DNA of 64,000 nucleotides from a bacterium. GTDB lineage: Bacteria; Bdellovibrionota; UBA1018. The notes beneath the pieces were generated by a model. It was not told where the DNA came from. It did no database searches and saw nothing but the letters and a program-made list of their open reading frames with translations. The stretch is from contig JAIEMT010000045.1 in NCBI GenBank assembly GCA_019751945.1, forward strand, positions 1 through 64,000, given 5' to 3'. A program made the translations under genes and the position numbers. Below are positions 42,574 through 51,694 of this stretch, one piece after another (position 1 is the first letter of the stretch; each line of letters starts with the position of its first letter).

Positions 42574-44214
42574 ATGAAAGATTCTACTGCGGAATCCGCT
42601 GCTGCACTGCTCGAAGAAATTGCCCATCTAATGAAATTGAAAGGGGAGAATCCCTTCAAAGTGCGAGCCTTTGAAAAAGCAATGGACGCGATTCGAGAGA
42701 AGGAGAATCTCGTCGAACTGGCCAAGGGCGGATCGTTGACTCAGATTAGTGGCGTGGGCAGCAGTATTGCCGAAATTCTGACTGAGTTTTTGCTCCAGGG
42801 TAAGTCCAGTGTGCGCGAAGAACTCCAGGCGAGCCTGCCTCCTGGATTAGAAGAACTTACTCAAGTGCCGGGGTTGGGTCCCAAAAAAGCCATGACGCTG
42901 ATTCAAGAATTAGAGATTCGATCGCTGAGTGAGTTGGAATACGCGTGCCGCGAAAATCGGCTCTTAAAGCTGAAGGGCTTTGGCGAAAAAGCTCAGAACC
43001 AGATTTTGCAGGGAATTCAGTTTCTCAATTCTCACGCCGGGCAGCAGCGCATTTCCGACGCGTTGGAGAGTGCAGATACTTTTGTTGAAAGTCTGAAGCT
43101 TCCGAAAGAGGTTTCGATTTTTGAAACTGGAGCGCTCAGACGGCGTTTAGAAATTTTAAGCAGTCTCGATTTTTTGGTAAAAGCTGAAACAGCAGCAGCA
43201 GAAAAGTCCGCGCGTGGTACAGTCGAAAAATCTCTCGCCCAGTTTCAAAAACAGAATCCCTCTGCGCTCCCGGTTCGGATTTCTTATTGCCAGACCCCGC
43301 AGTTTGGCTACGAATGGGCTCGGCATACAAGCACCCCCGAGCATTGGAAAGCCTTGGGAAGTCCCAAAGAGGTCGATACCGAAAGTGAAGAAAAGTTTTA
43401 CGAAAAAATCGGTCTGACTTGGATTCCGCCCGAAGCGCGTGAAACCGGAGAAGAAGTGGCTTTGGCAAAAAAAGGGCCATTGAAACTCCTTCCCGAAAAA
43501 GGAGTGCGTGGGATTTTTCACAATCACACGACGCGTTCTGATGGGGCCGCGACTTTAGAAGAAATGGTTCGTGCTGCTGAGAAGGCGGGATATTCTTACA
43601 TTGGCATTTCTGATCACAGCCAATCGGCTGTCTACGCCCAGGGTTTAAAAACTCCAGATCTGATGGATCAGCGAGCTGAGGTTAAAAAAATTCAGGAAAA
43701 ATTTCCGAACATTCGCATTTTTTGGGGAATTGAGAGCGATATTTTGCAAGATGGCTCGCTCGACTATGACGACAAGATTCTTTCCCAGTTTGATTTCGTC
43801 ATCGCTTCGATTCACTCGCGTTTTAAAATGGATCGTGAGGCGATGACCGATCGCATTTTGAAAGCGATTCGCAATCCCCGCACTCGTTTCTTAGGCCATG
43901 CCACAGGCAGATTGCTTCTGGGCCGCAAAGCTTACGACATGGATATGGAGCGTGTGATTCAAGAAGCTGCCGACCACGACGTAGCCATCGAAATCAACGC
44001 GAACCCCGCGCGACTGGACATCGATTGGCGCTGGGGTTCCGCGCTTCGCCGATCGAAGACTCTGGTCTCCGTGAACCCCGACGCTCATGAAACTGCCGGC
44101 ATCGATCATGTGAAATTCGGCGTGACCGTCGCTCGAAAGGCATTGATACCTGTCGATCAAGTCGTGAATGCTCGAAGCGTTGCTGAGGTTGAAAAATGGC
44201 TCAGGCGCGCGTGA
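42574..44214 (+). CDS. PolX-family protein with intact PHP phosphoesterase and degenerate polymerase site
   Basis: About 546 residues. N-terminal PolX 8-kDa-like region (LLEEIAHLMKLKGENPFKVR) and two helix-hairpin-helices (ISGVGSSIAE, VPGLGPKKA). The nucleotidyltransferase motif expected as GS-x-RR ... D-x-D reads TGALRRRLEILSSLDFLV, so Ser and the first Asp are replaced; the later Asp-Leu-Arg motif reads PVRISY. The C-terminal PHP domain keeps its metal ligands: HNHTTRSDG, SDHSQS, GIESDI, IASIHSRF, NPDAHE. Probably an exonuclease or phosphoesterase without polymerase activity. nth follows, overlapping by 19 bp. Confidence 0.85.
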   Translation: MKDSTAESAAALLEEIAHLMKLKGENPFKVRAFEKAMDAIREKENLVELAKGGSLTQISGVGSSIAEILTEFLLQGKSSVREELQASLPPGLEELTQVPGLGPKKAMTLIQELEIRSLSELEYACRENRLLKLKGFGEKAQNQILQGIQFLNSHAGQQRISDALESADTFVESLKLPKEVSIFETGALRRRLEILSSLDFLVKAETAAAEKSARGTVEKSLAQFQKQNPSALPVRISYCQTPQFGYEWARHTSTPEHWKALGSPKEVDTESEEKFYEKIGLTWIPPEARETGEEVALAKKGPLKLLPEKGVRGIFHNHTTRSDGAATLEEMVRAAEKAGYSYIGISDHSQSAVYAQGLKTPDLMDQRAEVKKIQEKFPNIRIFWGIESDILQDGSLDYDDKILSQFDFVIASIHSRFKMDREAMTDRILKAIRNPRTRFLGHATGRLLLGRKAYDMDMERVIQEAADHDVAIEINANPARLDIDWRWGSALRRSKTLVSVNPDAHETAGIDHVKFGVTVARKALIPVDQVVNARSVAEVEKWLRRA

Positions 44215-44864
44215 GTTTTAAGAAGCAGGACGCGGAACGGCGTCGGCTCGAAGAAATTTTCAAAATTTTAAAACGCGAATATCCCGATGCGAAATGTAGT
44301 TTGGATTTTGAGAATCCCTTTCAGCTTCTGATCGCCACGATTTTATCGGCTCAGTGTACGGACGAGCGGGTGAATAAGACTACACCTGCCCTGTTTAAGA
44401 AATACCCGACTCCAGCTGCCATGGCGAAAGCTCCACTCAAAGACATTGAGAAGCTCGTGCAGTCGACAGGTTTCTATAAGAACAAAGCCAAGTCGGTCGT
44501 TGAAACTTCGAAGGCCTTAACTGAGAAGTACGCCGAAGTGGTTCCAAAGAACCTGGATCAGTTGGTTGAGCTCCGCGGGGTGGGACGAAAAACCGCCAAT
44601 GTCATCTTGGGTAACGCCTATGGGATTCCAGGTTTTCCTGTCGACACCCACGTGGGGCGCCTGGTGCGGCGCATGGGTTTTAGTAAGTCGGAAGACCCGG
44701 TCAAAATCGAGTTTGAAATCCATGATCTGGCGCCTCAGGAGAACTGGACTCTGCTCAGTAACCTCTTGATTTGGCACGGGAGAAAGATCTGCTCCGCCCG
44801 CAAACCCCTCTGCGAAGAGTGCCCCGTGGCGCGGTTCTGCCCAAAGATCGGCATCCTAAAGTAG
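44196..44864 (+). CDS. nth: Endonuclease III
   Basis: A 222-residue HhH-GPD DNA glycosylase/AP lyase: LSAQCTDERVNK, ELRGVGRKTANVIL (hairpin-helix-hairpin with the catalytic Lys), VDTHVGRLVRRMG (catalytic Asp region) and a 4Fe-4S cluster C-x6-C-x2-C-x5-C (CSARKPLCEECPVARFC). Removes oxidised pyrimidines. Overlaps the PolX/PHP gene, consistent with joint expression of base excision repair functions; exonuclease III is encoded 21 kb upstream. Confidence 0.96.
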   Translation: MAQARVSFKKQDAERRRLEEIFKILKREYPDAKCSLDFENPFQLLIATILSAQCTDERVNKTTPALFKKYPTPAAMAKAPLKDIEKLVQSTGFYKNKAKSVVETSKALTEKYAEVVPKNLDQLVELRGVGRKTANVILGNAYGIPGFPVDTHVGRLVRRMGFSKSEDPVKIEFEIHDLAPQENWTLLSNLLIWHGRKICSARKPLCEECPVARFCPKIGILK

Positions 44865-44880
44865 GGGGGGACCCCAACGA

Positions 44881-45341
44881 TTAGTGCTTGGTCAATGTGG
44901 CTTTAATCTTGTTATCAAATTGTTCGTGAGAAGAAGACCAGCTCATCCGTCCACCCTCAAGAGAAACCGAAATATCCCCGAATCGAGTGTTCGAAATATA
45001 AAGATTCTCTGCCTTCACCACACCTACCTGGACCTTTCCAGCTTGATCTAAAATTCTGCTGTCTGAGATGAGGTATTTCAGCGATCCTGTATCAGTGAGA
45101 TTGCCTTTGTCTAAAGCATATTCGATGTTCAATTCAGATGCGCTCACCCCGATAGTCAGGTGCAATTCAATGCGTTGAACTCCTCCGAGTAATTCCTGAG
45201 TTCCCGACCCTGACCAGCGTCCAGCCAAACCGGCTCCCTCGCTCGCCTGAGTTTGAGTCGCTGTATTTGATGAGCCGCACCCAGAGAGCAGGCCATGAAG
45301 AAGGACCCCGACCACCCCAACGACCAGACAAAATTTTTCAT
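44881..45341 (-). CDS. Lipoprotein of unknown function, frameshifted near its start
   Basis: The main frame gives GTG at 45315 with lipobox LLSGC, but only 12 residues and no positive charge before the Cys. Upstream in the same frame lies a fine hydrophobic stretch (KFCLVVGVVGVLLHG) without a start codon. An ATG at 45341 reading MKN is one base out of frame across the A4T5 run at 45330-45338. One inserted base joins them into a standard lipoprotein signal and a 153-residue protein. The mature part is beta-rich (LNIEYALDKGNL, LYISNTRFGDISVSL). Function unknown. Confidence 0.65.
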
Positions 45342-45541
45342 GAAACGCAGCTATACCAAAGGTGCACTGGGAGCAAGTGGGATTACGAGTGAAACCCAGC
45401 GGTTAAGCCCGACTGCGACAGAGCTCCCTTTCATCCATAGATTCAGTTTATCGATTGAGATGTCTTCCACGAGAGCTTTGTTTCCCTATCCCTATTCGTA
45501 GGGGTGCAGATCACTCAGACTTATGCTAGTACTAAGAACCT

Positions 45542-45787
45542 GTGACACCCGCTCAATTGAAAGCTCGAATTGAAACTTTGGCTCCTGGAACTCGTGCTGA
45601 GGTCACCGACCTCACCGGTACGGAAGATCACTACCAGGCCACCATTGTTTCTCCTGCCTTTGAAGGCAAGATGATGATCGAGCAGCACCGCATGATTTTT
45701 GGGTTGTTGAAGGTGGAAGTGGATTCCGGCGAGGTCCACGCCCTCACTTTAAAAACTTTTACGCCAGAACAATACCGCTCAAAGTAA
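45542..45787 (+). CDS. BolA-family protein
   Basis: An 81-residue BolA/IbaG fold from GTG. DHYQATIVSPAFEGKMMIEQHRMIFGLL is the core with the conserved His used with CGFS glutaredoxins to share a 2Fe-2S cluster. The downstream glutaredoxin gene, 10 bp away, makes the BolA-Grx4 pair evident. There is no strong ribosome site; a -10-like TATGCT at 45522 would give a very short leader. Confidence 0.9.
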   Translation: MTPAQLKARIETLAPGTRAEVTDLTGTEDHYQATIVSPAFEGKMMIEQHRMIFGLLKVEVDSGEVHALTLKTFTPEQYRSK

Positions 45788-45797
45788 GGAGATCCTC

Positions 45798-46118
45798 ATG
45801 AGCCATCCACTTCGTTCGAAGGTTGAAGAAATTTCTAAATCCAAGCCCGTGGCTATTTTTATGAAGGGCACCCCGGATTTTCCGGCCTGTGGATTTTCAT
45901 CGCGCGCCGTTCAAGTCTTGAAGGCTGCTGGAGCGAAGGACATTGCTTCTGTCGATGTTCTTTCGGATGATCCGCTTTGGGACGCACTGGAAGATTTCAC
46001 CCAGTGGCCGACGGTTCCTCAGATTTTCATTGGCGGACAATTCATCGGTGGCTGCGATATTGTCACCGAGATGTTTGAGCGCGGCGAACTTCAGAAGATG
46101 CTCGCCGGCTCCAAGTAA
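45798..46118 (+). CDS. grxD: Monothiol (CGFS) glutaredoxin
   Basis: A 106-residue protein: VAIFMKGTPDFPACGFSSRAV contains the CGFS site, WPTVPQIFIGGQFIGGCDIV the cis-Pro and glutathione-binding GG motif. Monothiol glutaredoxins carry and deliver 2Fe-2S clusters, often as heterodimers with BolA, encoded directly upstream. AAGGAG lies 7 bases ahead of ATG. Confidence 0.95.
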   Translation: MSHPLRSKVEEISKSKPVAIFMKGTPDFPACGFSSRAVQVLKAAGAKDIASVDVLSDDPLWDALEDFTQWPTVPQIFIGGQFIGGCDIVTEMFERGELQKMLAGSK

Positions 46119-46127
46119 TCTCAAAAG

Positions 46128-46274
46128 TTAGGTCATCGGATAGGCTTTTTTCTTCAAAGCCTTCTTGCTGCGTTCGACGGCGACTTTATGTTTCGCCGGC
46201 TTGGTGCCTTCTTTATAGGCGCGAGCCAGGTCCATGCGGCGTTTGCGGTTCTTATTGCTCAATCGTTTTGCCAT
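46128..46274 (-). CDS. Small basic protein, 48 residues
   Basis: ATG at 46274 is preceded by a perfect CAGGAG at ideal spacing. The product starts MAKRLSNKNRKRRMDLARAY and ends KKKAYPMT. About 40 percent of residues are Lys or Arg, with no Cys and few hydrophobics. This resembles ribosome- or nucleic-acid-associated mini-proteins, but no family is recognised. It is convergent with grxD (9 bp between stops) and divergent from the transglycosylase. The ribosome site and clean frame make it a real gene. Confidence 0.75.
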   Translation of the reverse strand: MAKRLSNKNRKRRMDLARAYKEGTKPAKHKVAVERSKKALKKKAYPMT

Positions 46275-46339
46275 GTTGATCTCCTGATCACCTGTATTAA
46301 ATGAACCGAACCTGTAACACGCCCCTCATTCCTGAGCAA

Positions 46340-46373
46340 TTGCGTTCTTTTAAGCTTCAGATAGACTTAAAAG
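46340..46373 (+). promoter_or_regulatory. Candidate promoter with overlapping inverted repeat
   Basis: TTGCGT (46340-46345) and TAGACT (46362-46367) are separated by 16 bp, placing the start of transcription a few bases before GTG 46378. CTTTTAAG (46347-46354) and CTTAAAAG (46366-46373) form a perfect inverted repeat across the spacer and -10, a possible repressor site. Confidence 0.45.
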
Positions 46374-46377
46374 AGCT

Positions 46378-48129
46378 GTGAAAAAGACCAGGTCAGGGAC
46401 GGCCTTCACAACCCGCATCATTCTAGTGCTTCTCCTCTCCGCACCTTTGGCGGGGTGTACGCCCATTGCTGCGTCGAGCACTATTCCTCCAGCTGACTTA
46501 GCCACCGTGATTGAAAAAAACCTCACGGGTTTAGAGATTGAAGAGGCTGCGCAGGGGAAGTGGACCCTGCTTCGGGACCAGGCCCAGCGTTTTGTGGATT
46601 TCAAACGGGGCAAGCTCGTAGGCAAAGCCAAGATGAACTGGTTAGCCAGCTGCCGTGAGAAAACCGGTCAGGACATGTTTTGTGATTACATCGTTTCCGA
46701 CCGATCGAAAGCAGCTGAAACAGCGGTAGCTCCAGATGCCATCGGGGCCCACGCGGAAGAAGATGACGATCGTCCCGTTCCAGCCAAGTGGCAGGTGGTG
46801 AAGCTTCTCACTGCAGGGGATTTGAAAGAGCTCAAGCGCGTTCCTGAAAATCGCTTGATGTGGGGTATGCGTCGAATTCCGAAATGGGAAACCCTTCAGC
46901 CTTTAAGTGATGCTGCGGGCAGCGCACTCTTTTGTCCGCCCCCCGCCGTCTCCTATGCGTTGGCACAAAAGTCAGAAGAATTTTTGCCGGATGAAAAGTT
47001 TAGGCAGCAGGCCATCAAACACTACAAGCGCACAGTGAGTTGTTCGTCTTCGGTGGAGCTTGCGGATCGAGCTCGCTTCCGTCTCAGTTTGCTTCTCCTG
47101 TGGGAAGGCAATTGCAAAGATGCGGAAGAGCATCTTCAAACCTTGAGCGAACGCAAAGGCGGGGACTTTGTTTCTCGCAGTCTCTACTGGCGCAATCACT
47201 GCGCTCGAAAAAATAATGACACCGTATTTGCCACAGCTATGCGCTTGAGGTTGATCAACGAGTATCCGTTGAGTTCGCACGGGCTTTTGCTCCGTCAGCG
47301 CGGGCCTCAGGAAGTGAATGACCTCGCCGTGATTTTAGAAAAGAAGTCGGACGTGCTTCGCTACCGTTCAGAAACTAAGCCAGAATTGAATATTTTGGTT
47401 CGTGCAGTAGAAGTGTTGTTGGAATTAAAAGCCAATCGCCCGACGATTGAGTTGCTCGAAGCCCTCGCAGATCGAGTGGATGGTTCCGAAAGTAGCTTCC
47501 GTCTTTACGTGGCTGTACTGATGAAGCGGGCGCATCACTTAGTCGGGCAGTTCCGAGTTCTCTCGCAGCTTTTCCGAGAAGATCCGAAATCCATTTCGCG
47601 GGCGACTTTGGAAATTTTCTATCCGCTGGATTACTCCGATCAGCTTCAACTTTATAAAGCCACGATCGATCCGTACTTGATAGCAGCGCTGATTCGGCAA
47701 GAGAGTGGTTTCAATACCAAGGCGCGGTCTCCCGCTGGGGCCGTGGGTTTGATGCAGCTCTTGCCATCTACAGCACGTCTTTGGTCCCGTTCGAGTGCGC
47801 GGCAACTCACGGATCCGGCTGTGAACATCAAGGTGGGTGTGAAGTATTTCAAACACCTTTTGGATCGCTACCAGGGGGATGCCGAGTTGGCGTTGGCGGC
47901 CTACAATGCCGGACCTGAGAGAATCGACGAATGGTTGAAACGCTACCCGCTGAGTCAGCGTATTCTGTTCTTCGACATGATTCCCTTTAAAGAAACTCGC
48001 GATTATGTGGCGCTGATTTCTCGAAATTACTATTGGTATCTCAGCCTGTATTCCGATTTCGGACAGAATCAGTCCAATCGCAATCCGGCTTTCCAAAATA
48101 AAATGACGTTCAGCATTTTTGCGAATTAG
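46378..48129 (+). CDS. Lytic transglycosylase lipoprotein (Slt/MltE-type SLT domain)
   Basis: A 583-residue protein from GTG. The signal peptide ends in lipobox PLAGC. Residues 60-430 are helical, like the superhelical U-domain of Slt70. The catalytic SLT domain follows: AALIRQESGFNTKARSPAGA (Glu in ES), VGLMQLLPSTA and LALAAYNAGPERI. Cleaves peptidoglycan glycan strands to 1,6-anhydro products in the periplasm. Convergent with the hydrolase gene by 4 bp overlap. Confidence 0.92.
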   Translation: MKKTRSGTAFTTRIILVLLLSAPLAGCTPIAASSTIPPADLATVIEKNLTGLEIEEAAQGKWTLLRDQAQRFVDFKRGKLVGKAKMNWLASCREKTGQDMFCDYIVSDRSKAAETAVAPDAIGAHAEEDDDRPVPAKWQVVKLLTAGDLKELKRVPENRLMWGMRRIPKWETLQPLSDAAGSALFCPPPAVSYALAQKSEEFLPDEKFRQQAIKHYKRTVSCSSSVELADRARFRLSLLLLWEGNCKDAEEHLQTLSERKGGDFVSRSLYWRNHCARKNNDTVFATAMRLRLINEYPLSSHGLLLRQRGPQEVNDLAVILEKKSDVLRYRSETKPELNILVRAVEVLLELKANRPTIELLEALADRVDGSESSFRLYVAVLMKRAHHLVGQFRVLSQLFREDPKSISRATLEIFYPLDYSDQLQLYKATIDPYLIAALIRQESGFNTKARSPAGAVGLMQLLPSTARLWSRSSARQLTDPAVNIKVGVKYFKHLLDRYQGDAELALAAYNAGPERIDEWLKRYPLSQRILFFDMIPFKETRDYVALISRNYYWYLSLYSDFGQNQSNRNPAFQNKMTFSIFAN

Positions 48130-49178
48130 TTCAGATAAGAGTACTCGCGATAGCAGCGAGAAGACGGCTCTGCAAATTGCTTTTTAATCAGAGCTAAAAG
48201 CTCTTCGGGAGTTTCTTTTCCAGAGGTGTGCGGAGAGTGATTTCCGGAAATTACTTCGAAACCACACGTATGCCCGTTTGCTTGGGCTTGGCAGCGATAG
48301 TTGTAAATCGCATCGAGGCTCACTACGTTTTCATCTCTTCCCACAACGATGAGGCCAGCTCGTCCGTTCTTGGCGAGGTCTTTTAAAATTGTTTCACTAG
48401 CTTCTTCAGCGGCATGAACCCAGTCAGCTGTGACATAGCGAGTGGAAATCTGCGCTTGCTCTTCTAAGTTTCTGGCGATTTCTAAAACAGAACCCCGAGG
48501 AGCTTCCGATCGAGTATCAACAACCATTTCTTCTAAAAATGATTTTGAAAGAACATGGAGAATCAGTTTGCGGGTCTTCTCACCCATTCTTCCATTCCGA
48601 ATTCCGTAGAGTGGACCAATAGACACATAGCCTCGGTTGAAGAGATCCGGTCTGAGATCGAAGGCGAGTTCGGCAACAGCTGCACCCGCAGAATGAGCGA
48701 TCATATCTGGCAGAGTTCTAATTCCCCTGGCAGCGAGGTCGCGTTTCACCGGTCCATCGATAAACTCAATGGTGTCTTTGGCGTAGGTTTTGAAATCCTC
48801 AATGTGAATGACATTGGGGCGGCTTGGAAGAGCGCGGTCTGAAACACCCTGACTTCGGGGTTCCATCATGTAGATCGGTCCGAAGCCATCTCGCATCAGT
48901 TTCGAAATCATGTCGCCATAGGTAAATAGGGTTTCTCCTTTTCCCGGGACAATCACGAGTGGTTTGGGCGGAGTTTGGGGCCCACCAAAAATTCCGTAGT
49001 TTAAATGGGTTTTATCTTCCGTCGTAATAAAGCCCTTGCGCGCATCAGCGACGACTTTTTTAATGTGGAGAGTCATCTTGGACGCGTCTTCAGTGAAAGC
49101 GTCGCCTGGGTTGGGGTCCTCTGCCTGAACTGAGGCGGATATCATGAGAAGAATAAGGAAAAGGAGGCGAGAACCCAT
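48126..49178 (-). CDS. Exported alpha/beta hydrolase (lysophospholipase-like)
   Basis: About 350 residues from ATG at 49178 (GTGGGAG directly ahead), where the signal peptide MGSRLLFLILLMISASVQA begins; longer starts add a non-hydrophobic lead. The hydrolase core has VIVPGKGETLFTYGDMI, MEPRSQGVSDR and AHSAGAAV (nucleophile Ser), with candidate acid and His in VGRDENVV and GNHSPH. The GKGET and RSQGxSxR segments resemble PldB-type lysophospholipases. Periplasmic or outside. The substrate is inferred only. Confidence 0.78.
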   Translation of the reverse strand: MGSRLLFLILLMISASVQAEDPNPGDAFTEDASKMTLHIKKVVADARKGFITTEDKTHLNYGIFGGPQTPPKPLVIVPGKGETLFTYGDMISKLMRDGFGPIYMMEPRSQGVSDRALPSRPNVIHIEDFKTYAKDTIEFIDGPVKRDLAARGIRTLPDMIAHSAGAAVAELAFDLRPDLFNRGYVSIGPLYGIRNGRMGEKTRKLILHVLSKSFLEEMVVDTRSEAPRGSVLEIARNLEEQAQISTRYVTADWVHAAEEASETILKDLAKNGRAGLIVVGRDENVVSLDAIYNYRCQAQANGHTCGFEVISGNHSPHTSGKETPEELLALIKKQFAEPSSRCYREYSYLN

Positions 49179-49311
49179 CTCCCACTTATCGGAAAAACGG
49201 AGTGCTCTCTGAAAAAAGGCCCTCATTGACTCGGCGAGCAAGCTTAGCGTTTGTTAAGGCCTTTTTTAAATACCTATAGAAATTCCTTCTGACATACCTT
49301 AAGAAGCCAAT

Positions 49312-51108
49312 ATGTCTTCCATTCTTCACCGATTAGCGAAATGGGCCAGTGCACAGCCGAATGATCCGGCACAGATCTATAAGCACGACGGCAAGTGGGT
49401 CACCATCACGGCCAAGGAGTATTGCGATCGTGTTTACCACCTGGCGGTTTTCCTCGATTCTCATGGAATCGGGAAGGGGACAGCTGGAGCCATTCTTTCT
49501 TACAATTGTCCGCAGTGGCTCCACATGGAGTTAGCGCTGATGCTGAGCGGTTCGCTGTCGGCGGGAATTTATCCCAACTCTACGTCGCATGATATTCAGT
49601 ATGTTTTGAATCACGCAGGCGCTTCGATCTTAGCGGTGCAGAACCGTGAGTATTATGAAAAAGTTGTCGGCCCGAAGAAGGAATTTTCTCTCCCGTCTTT
49701 CGTAAAACTGATTTTGGTTTTTGATGACGACAAGGGTTGCGCACCCAATGCGGTCGCCTACAGCGATGCCATTCGGGAGGGTGCCAAGCTGGTTCAAGCT
49801 GGAAAAGCTAAATCTTTGCAGCAGTATCTCGATCAAGTCGACATGCATGGCGGAGCATTCTTAATTTACACCTCGGGCACGACGGGTAACCCGAAGGGAG
49901 CATTGCTCAGTCACGACAACCTGACCTACACGTCGGACATTGTCATTCGCTATTGGAAGCTGCCGCCGAGCCCCGGAACTATTTTTTCATTCCTGCCGAT
50001 TTCTCACATTGCTGAAAAACTTCAGAGTATCGGCGTAGGCATCACTCAGCGTTACACGATTTACTATTGTACCAAGTTCGAAAACGTCGCCAAGGAAGTG
50101 GTCGAAGTGCAACCCACCTTGCTTCTCTGCGTTCCCCGTGTTTGGGAAAAGATGATGGAAGGCGTGTTAAGTAAAATCAAAACCGGAAAGGGCTTAAAGA
50201 AAGCCATGGCCAACTGGGCGCTTGACACTGGCGACCGAGTTGCAAACGCCAAGTTTGGAAAGAAGTTTCCGAATCCGTTGGATCTGATTCAGTACAAAGT
50301 TGCCGAGCCCATCATCATTAATAAGGTGAAGGAAGCTTTGGGATTGAAGAATGCTATGGTGTTGGCTTCTGGAGCGGCCATGTTGCCTGCGCACGTTTCT
50401 CGCTGGTTTAGACGTTTGGGCTTAGAAATTTTGGAAGACTACGGTCAAACTGAAACCACTGGTGTGGTTTGCATGACTCAGCCGGGTGTGGAATCGGCGG
50501 GGACCGTGGGTCGTCCGCTTCCGGGAATTGAATTCAAACTTGCCGAAGACGGAGAGATTCTCAGCAAGGGGCGCCACATTTTCGTGGGCTACTATAAAGA
50601 TCAAAAAGCGACCGACGCCACTTTGATTGATGGCTGGGTTCACACCGGGGACCTTGGCGAAACTACGGATACGGGTTTGATTCGCATTCGGGGTCGTAAG
50701 AAGGAAATTTTGAAGACTTCTGGTGGCAAGATGATTGCCCCGCTTCCCATCGAAGAAAAATTAAAAGCAAAAGGCATGATCAGCCAAGCCTGCATGGTGG
50801 GCGACAATCGCAAGTACCTTTCCATTCTTTTGACCTTAGATGAAGCCACCACAGCTGAAATGCAGAAGAAGTCGGGCGCCATTACAGGTGATGGTCTGCA
50901 GATTTGTGATGCTGAGGTTGTAAAGACCGTTCAGTCCTATATCGATAGTGTAAATTCTGAATTGGCGAGCTACGAGCAGATCAAACGCTTCGTAATTCTT
51001 GCCAAAGAGTTTTCTATCGCTGGTGGGGAAATGACCCCTACGCTCAAGATGAAGCGCAACGTAGTTGAAAAGAATTACAACGCCCTCATCGAGAGCATGT
51101 ACGCGTGA
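49312..51108 (+). CDS. Long-chain acyl-CoA synthetase
   Basis: A 598-residue ANL enzyme of the FadD15/ACSL type: LIYTSGTTGNPKGALLSHDN, FLPISHIAEK, EDYGQTETTGV, GWVHTGDLGE, RIRGRKKEILKTSGGKMIAP. Activates fatty acids to acyl-CoA at the membrane face. The Nudix gene overlaps its stop by 4 bp (GTGA), suggesting coupling. It is divergent from the exported hydrolase, whose products could be free fatty acids (inference). Confidence 0.92.
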   Translation: MSSILHRLAKWASAQPNDPAQIYKHDGKWVTITAKEYCDRVYHLAVFLDSHGIGKGTAGAILSYNCPQWLHMELALMLSGSLSAGIYPNSTSHDIQYVLNHAGASILAVQNREYYEKVVGPKKEFSLPSFVKLILVFDDDKGCAPNAVAYSDAIREGAKLVQAGKAKSLQQYLDQVDMHGGAFLIYTSGTTGNPKGALLSHDNLTYTSDIVIRYWKLPPSPGTIFSFLPISHIAEKLQSIGVGITQRYTIYYCTKFENVAKEVVEVQPTLLLCVPRVWEKMMEGVLSKIKTGKGLKKAMANWALDTGDRVANAKFGKKFPNPLDLIQYKVAEPIIINKVKEALGLKNAMVLASGAAMLPAHVSRWFRRLGLEILEDYGQTETTGVVCMTQPGVESAGTVGRPLPGIEFKLAEDGEILSKGRHIFVGYYKDQKATDATLIDGWVHTGDLGETTDTGLIRIRGRKKEILKTSGGKMIAPLPIEEKLKAKGMISQACMVGDNRKYLSILLTLDEATTAEMQKKSGAITGDGLQICDAEVVKTVQSYIDSVNSELASYEQIKRFVILAKEFSIAGGEMTPTLKMKRNVVEKNYNALIESMYA

Positions 51109-51653
51109 GTGCGTCCGGAAACGCTTACGAACAAGCCCTTCGAAAAGTGATCCCAGCCGTTTTGATCTATGCCCGCCTGGGCGAGCGCGTTTTGATGATT
51201 CATCGAAACGATCCGGGCCGGGCCTCAACCGATTTTCATTCTGGAAAGTGGAACGGCTTAGGAGGTAAGCTTGAAGCCGATGAATCTCCACTTGAATGCG
51301 CGCGGCGAGAATTTTTTGAAGAAGCCGGCTTGCAATTGCCTCTCGAGGATTTCAAACCGCTCGGCGTGATTCAATTTCCTCTATTTAAACCAAAGAAAAA
51401 TGAAGACTGGGTTGTTTTTCTATTTTCAGTCGAGTTGAAGAATCTCGATCCGCCTTTCAAAAACAATCCCTGGAAAAATTCGGATGAAGGCGAGCTTTCT
51501 TGGATTCCGTACAAAGAAGTACTTTCTTTGAACCTCTGGGAAGGGGATGCGCTGTTTCTGCCCGACGTGCTAGCACGTCGTTCAGTGATGGGATCCATCT
51601 GGTATGACAAAGGACGCGTCGCTCGCCACTGGATTCAACCGCTTTCTGGTTGA
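51105..51653 (+). CDS. Nudix hydrolase (MutT-like)
   Basis: A 182-residue protein from GTG overlapping the acyl-CoA synthetase stop. Complete Nudix box: G-x5-E-x7-REUxEExGU as GGKLEADESPLECARREFFE then EAGL. KWNGLGGKLE and the following HRND/PGRAS loop resemble 8-oxo-dGTP diphosphatase-like and NUDT1-type members. Substrate not predictable; sanitation of oxidised nucleotides or CoA derivatives would both be possible. Confidence 0.88.
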   Translation: MSASGNAYEQALRKVIPAVLIYARLGERVLMIHRNDPGRASTDFHSGKWNGLGGKLEADESPLECARREFFEEAGLQLPLEDFKPLGVIQFPLFKPKKNEDWVVFLFSVELKNLDPPFKNNPWKNSDEGELSWIPYKEVLSLNLWEGDALFLPDVLARRSVMGSIWYDKGRVARHWIQPLSG

Positions 51654-51694
51654 ACAAATGCGCAACCGCAGTTAGAAGCCCGCAGTTTCGGGGT

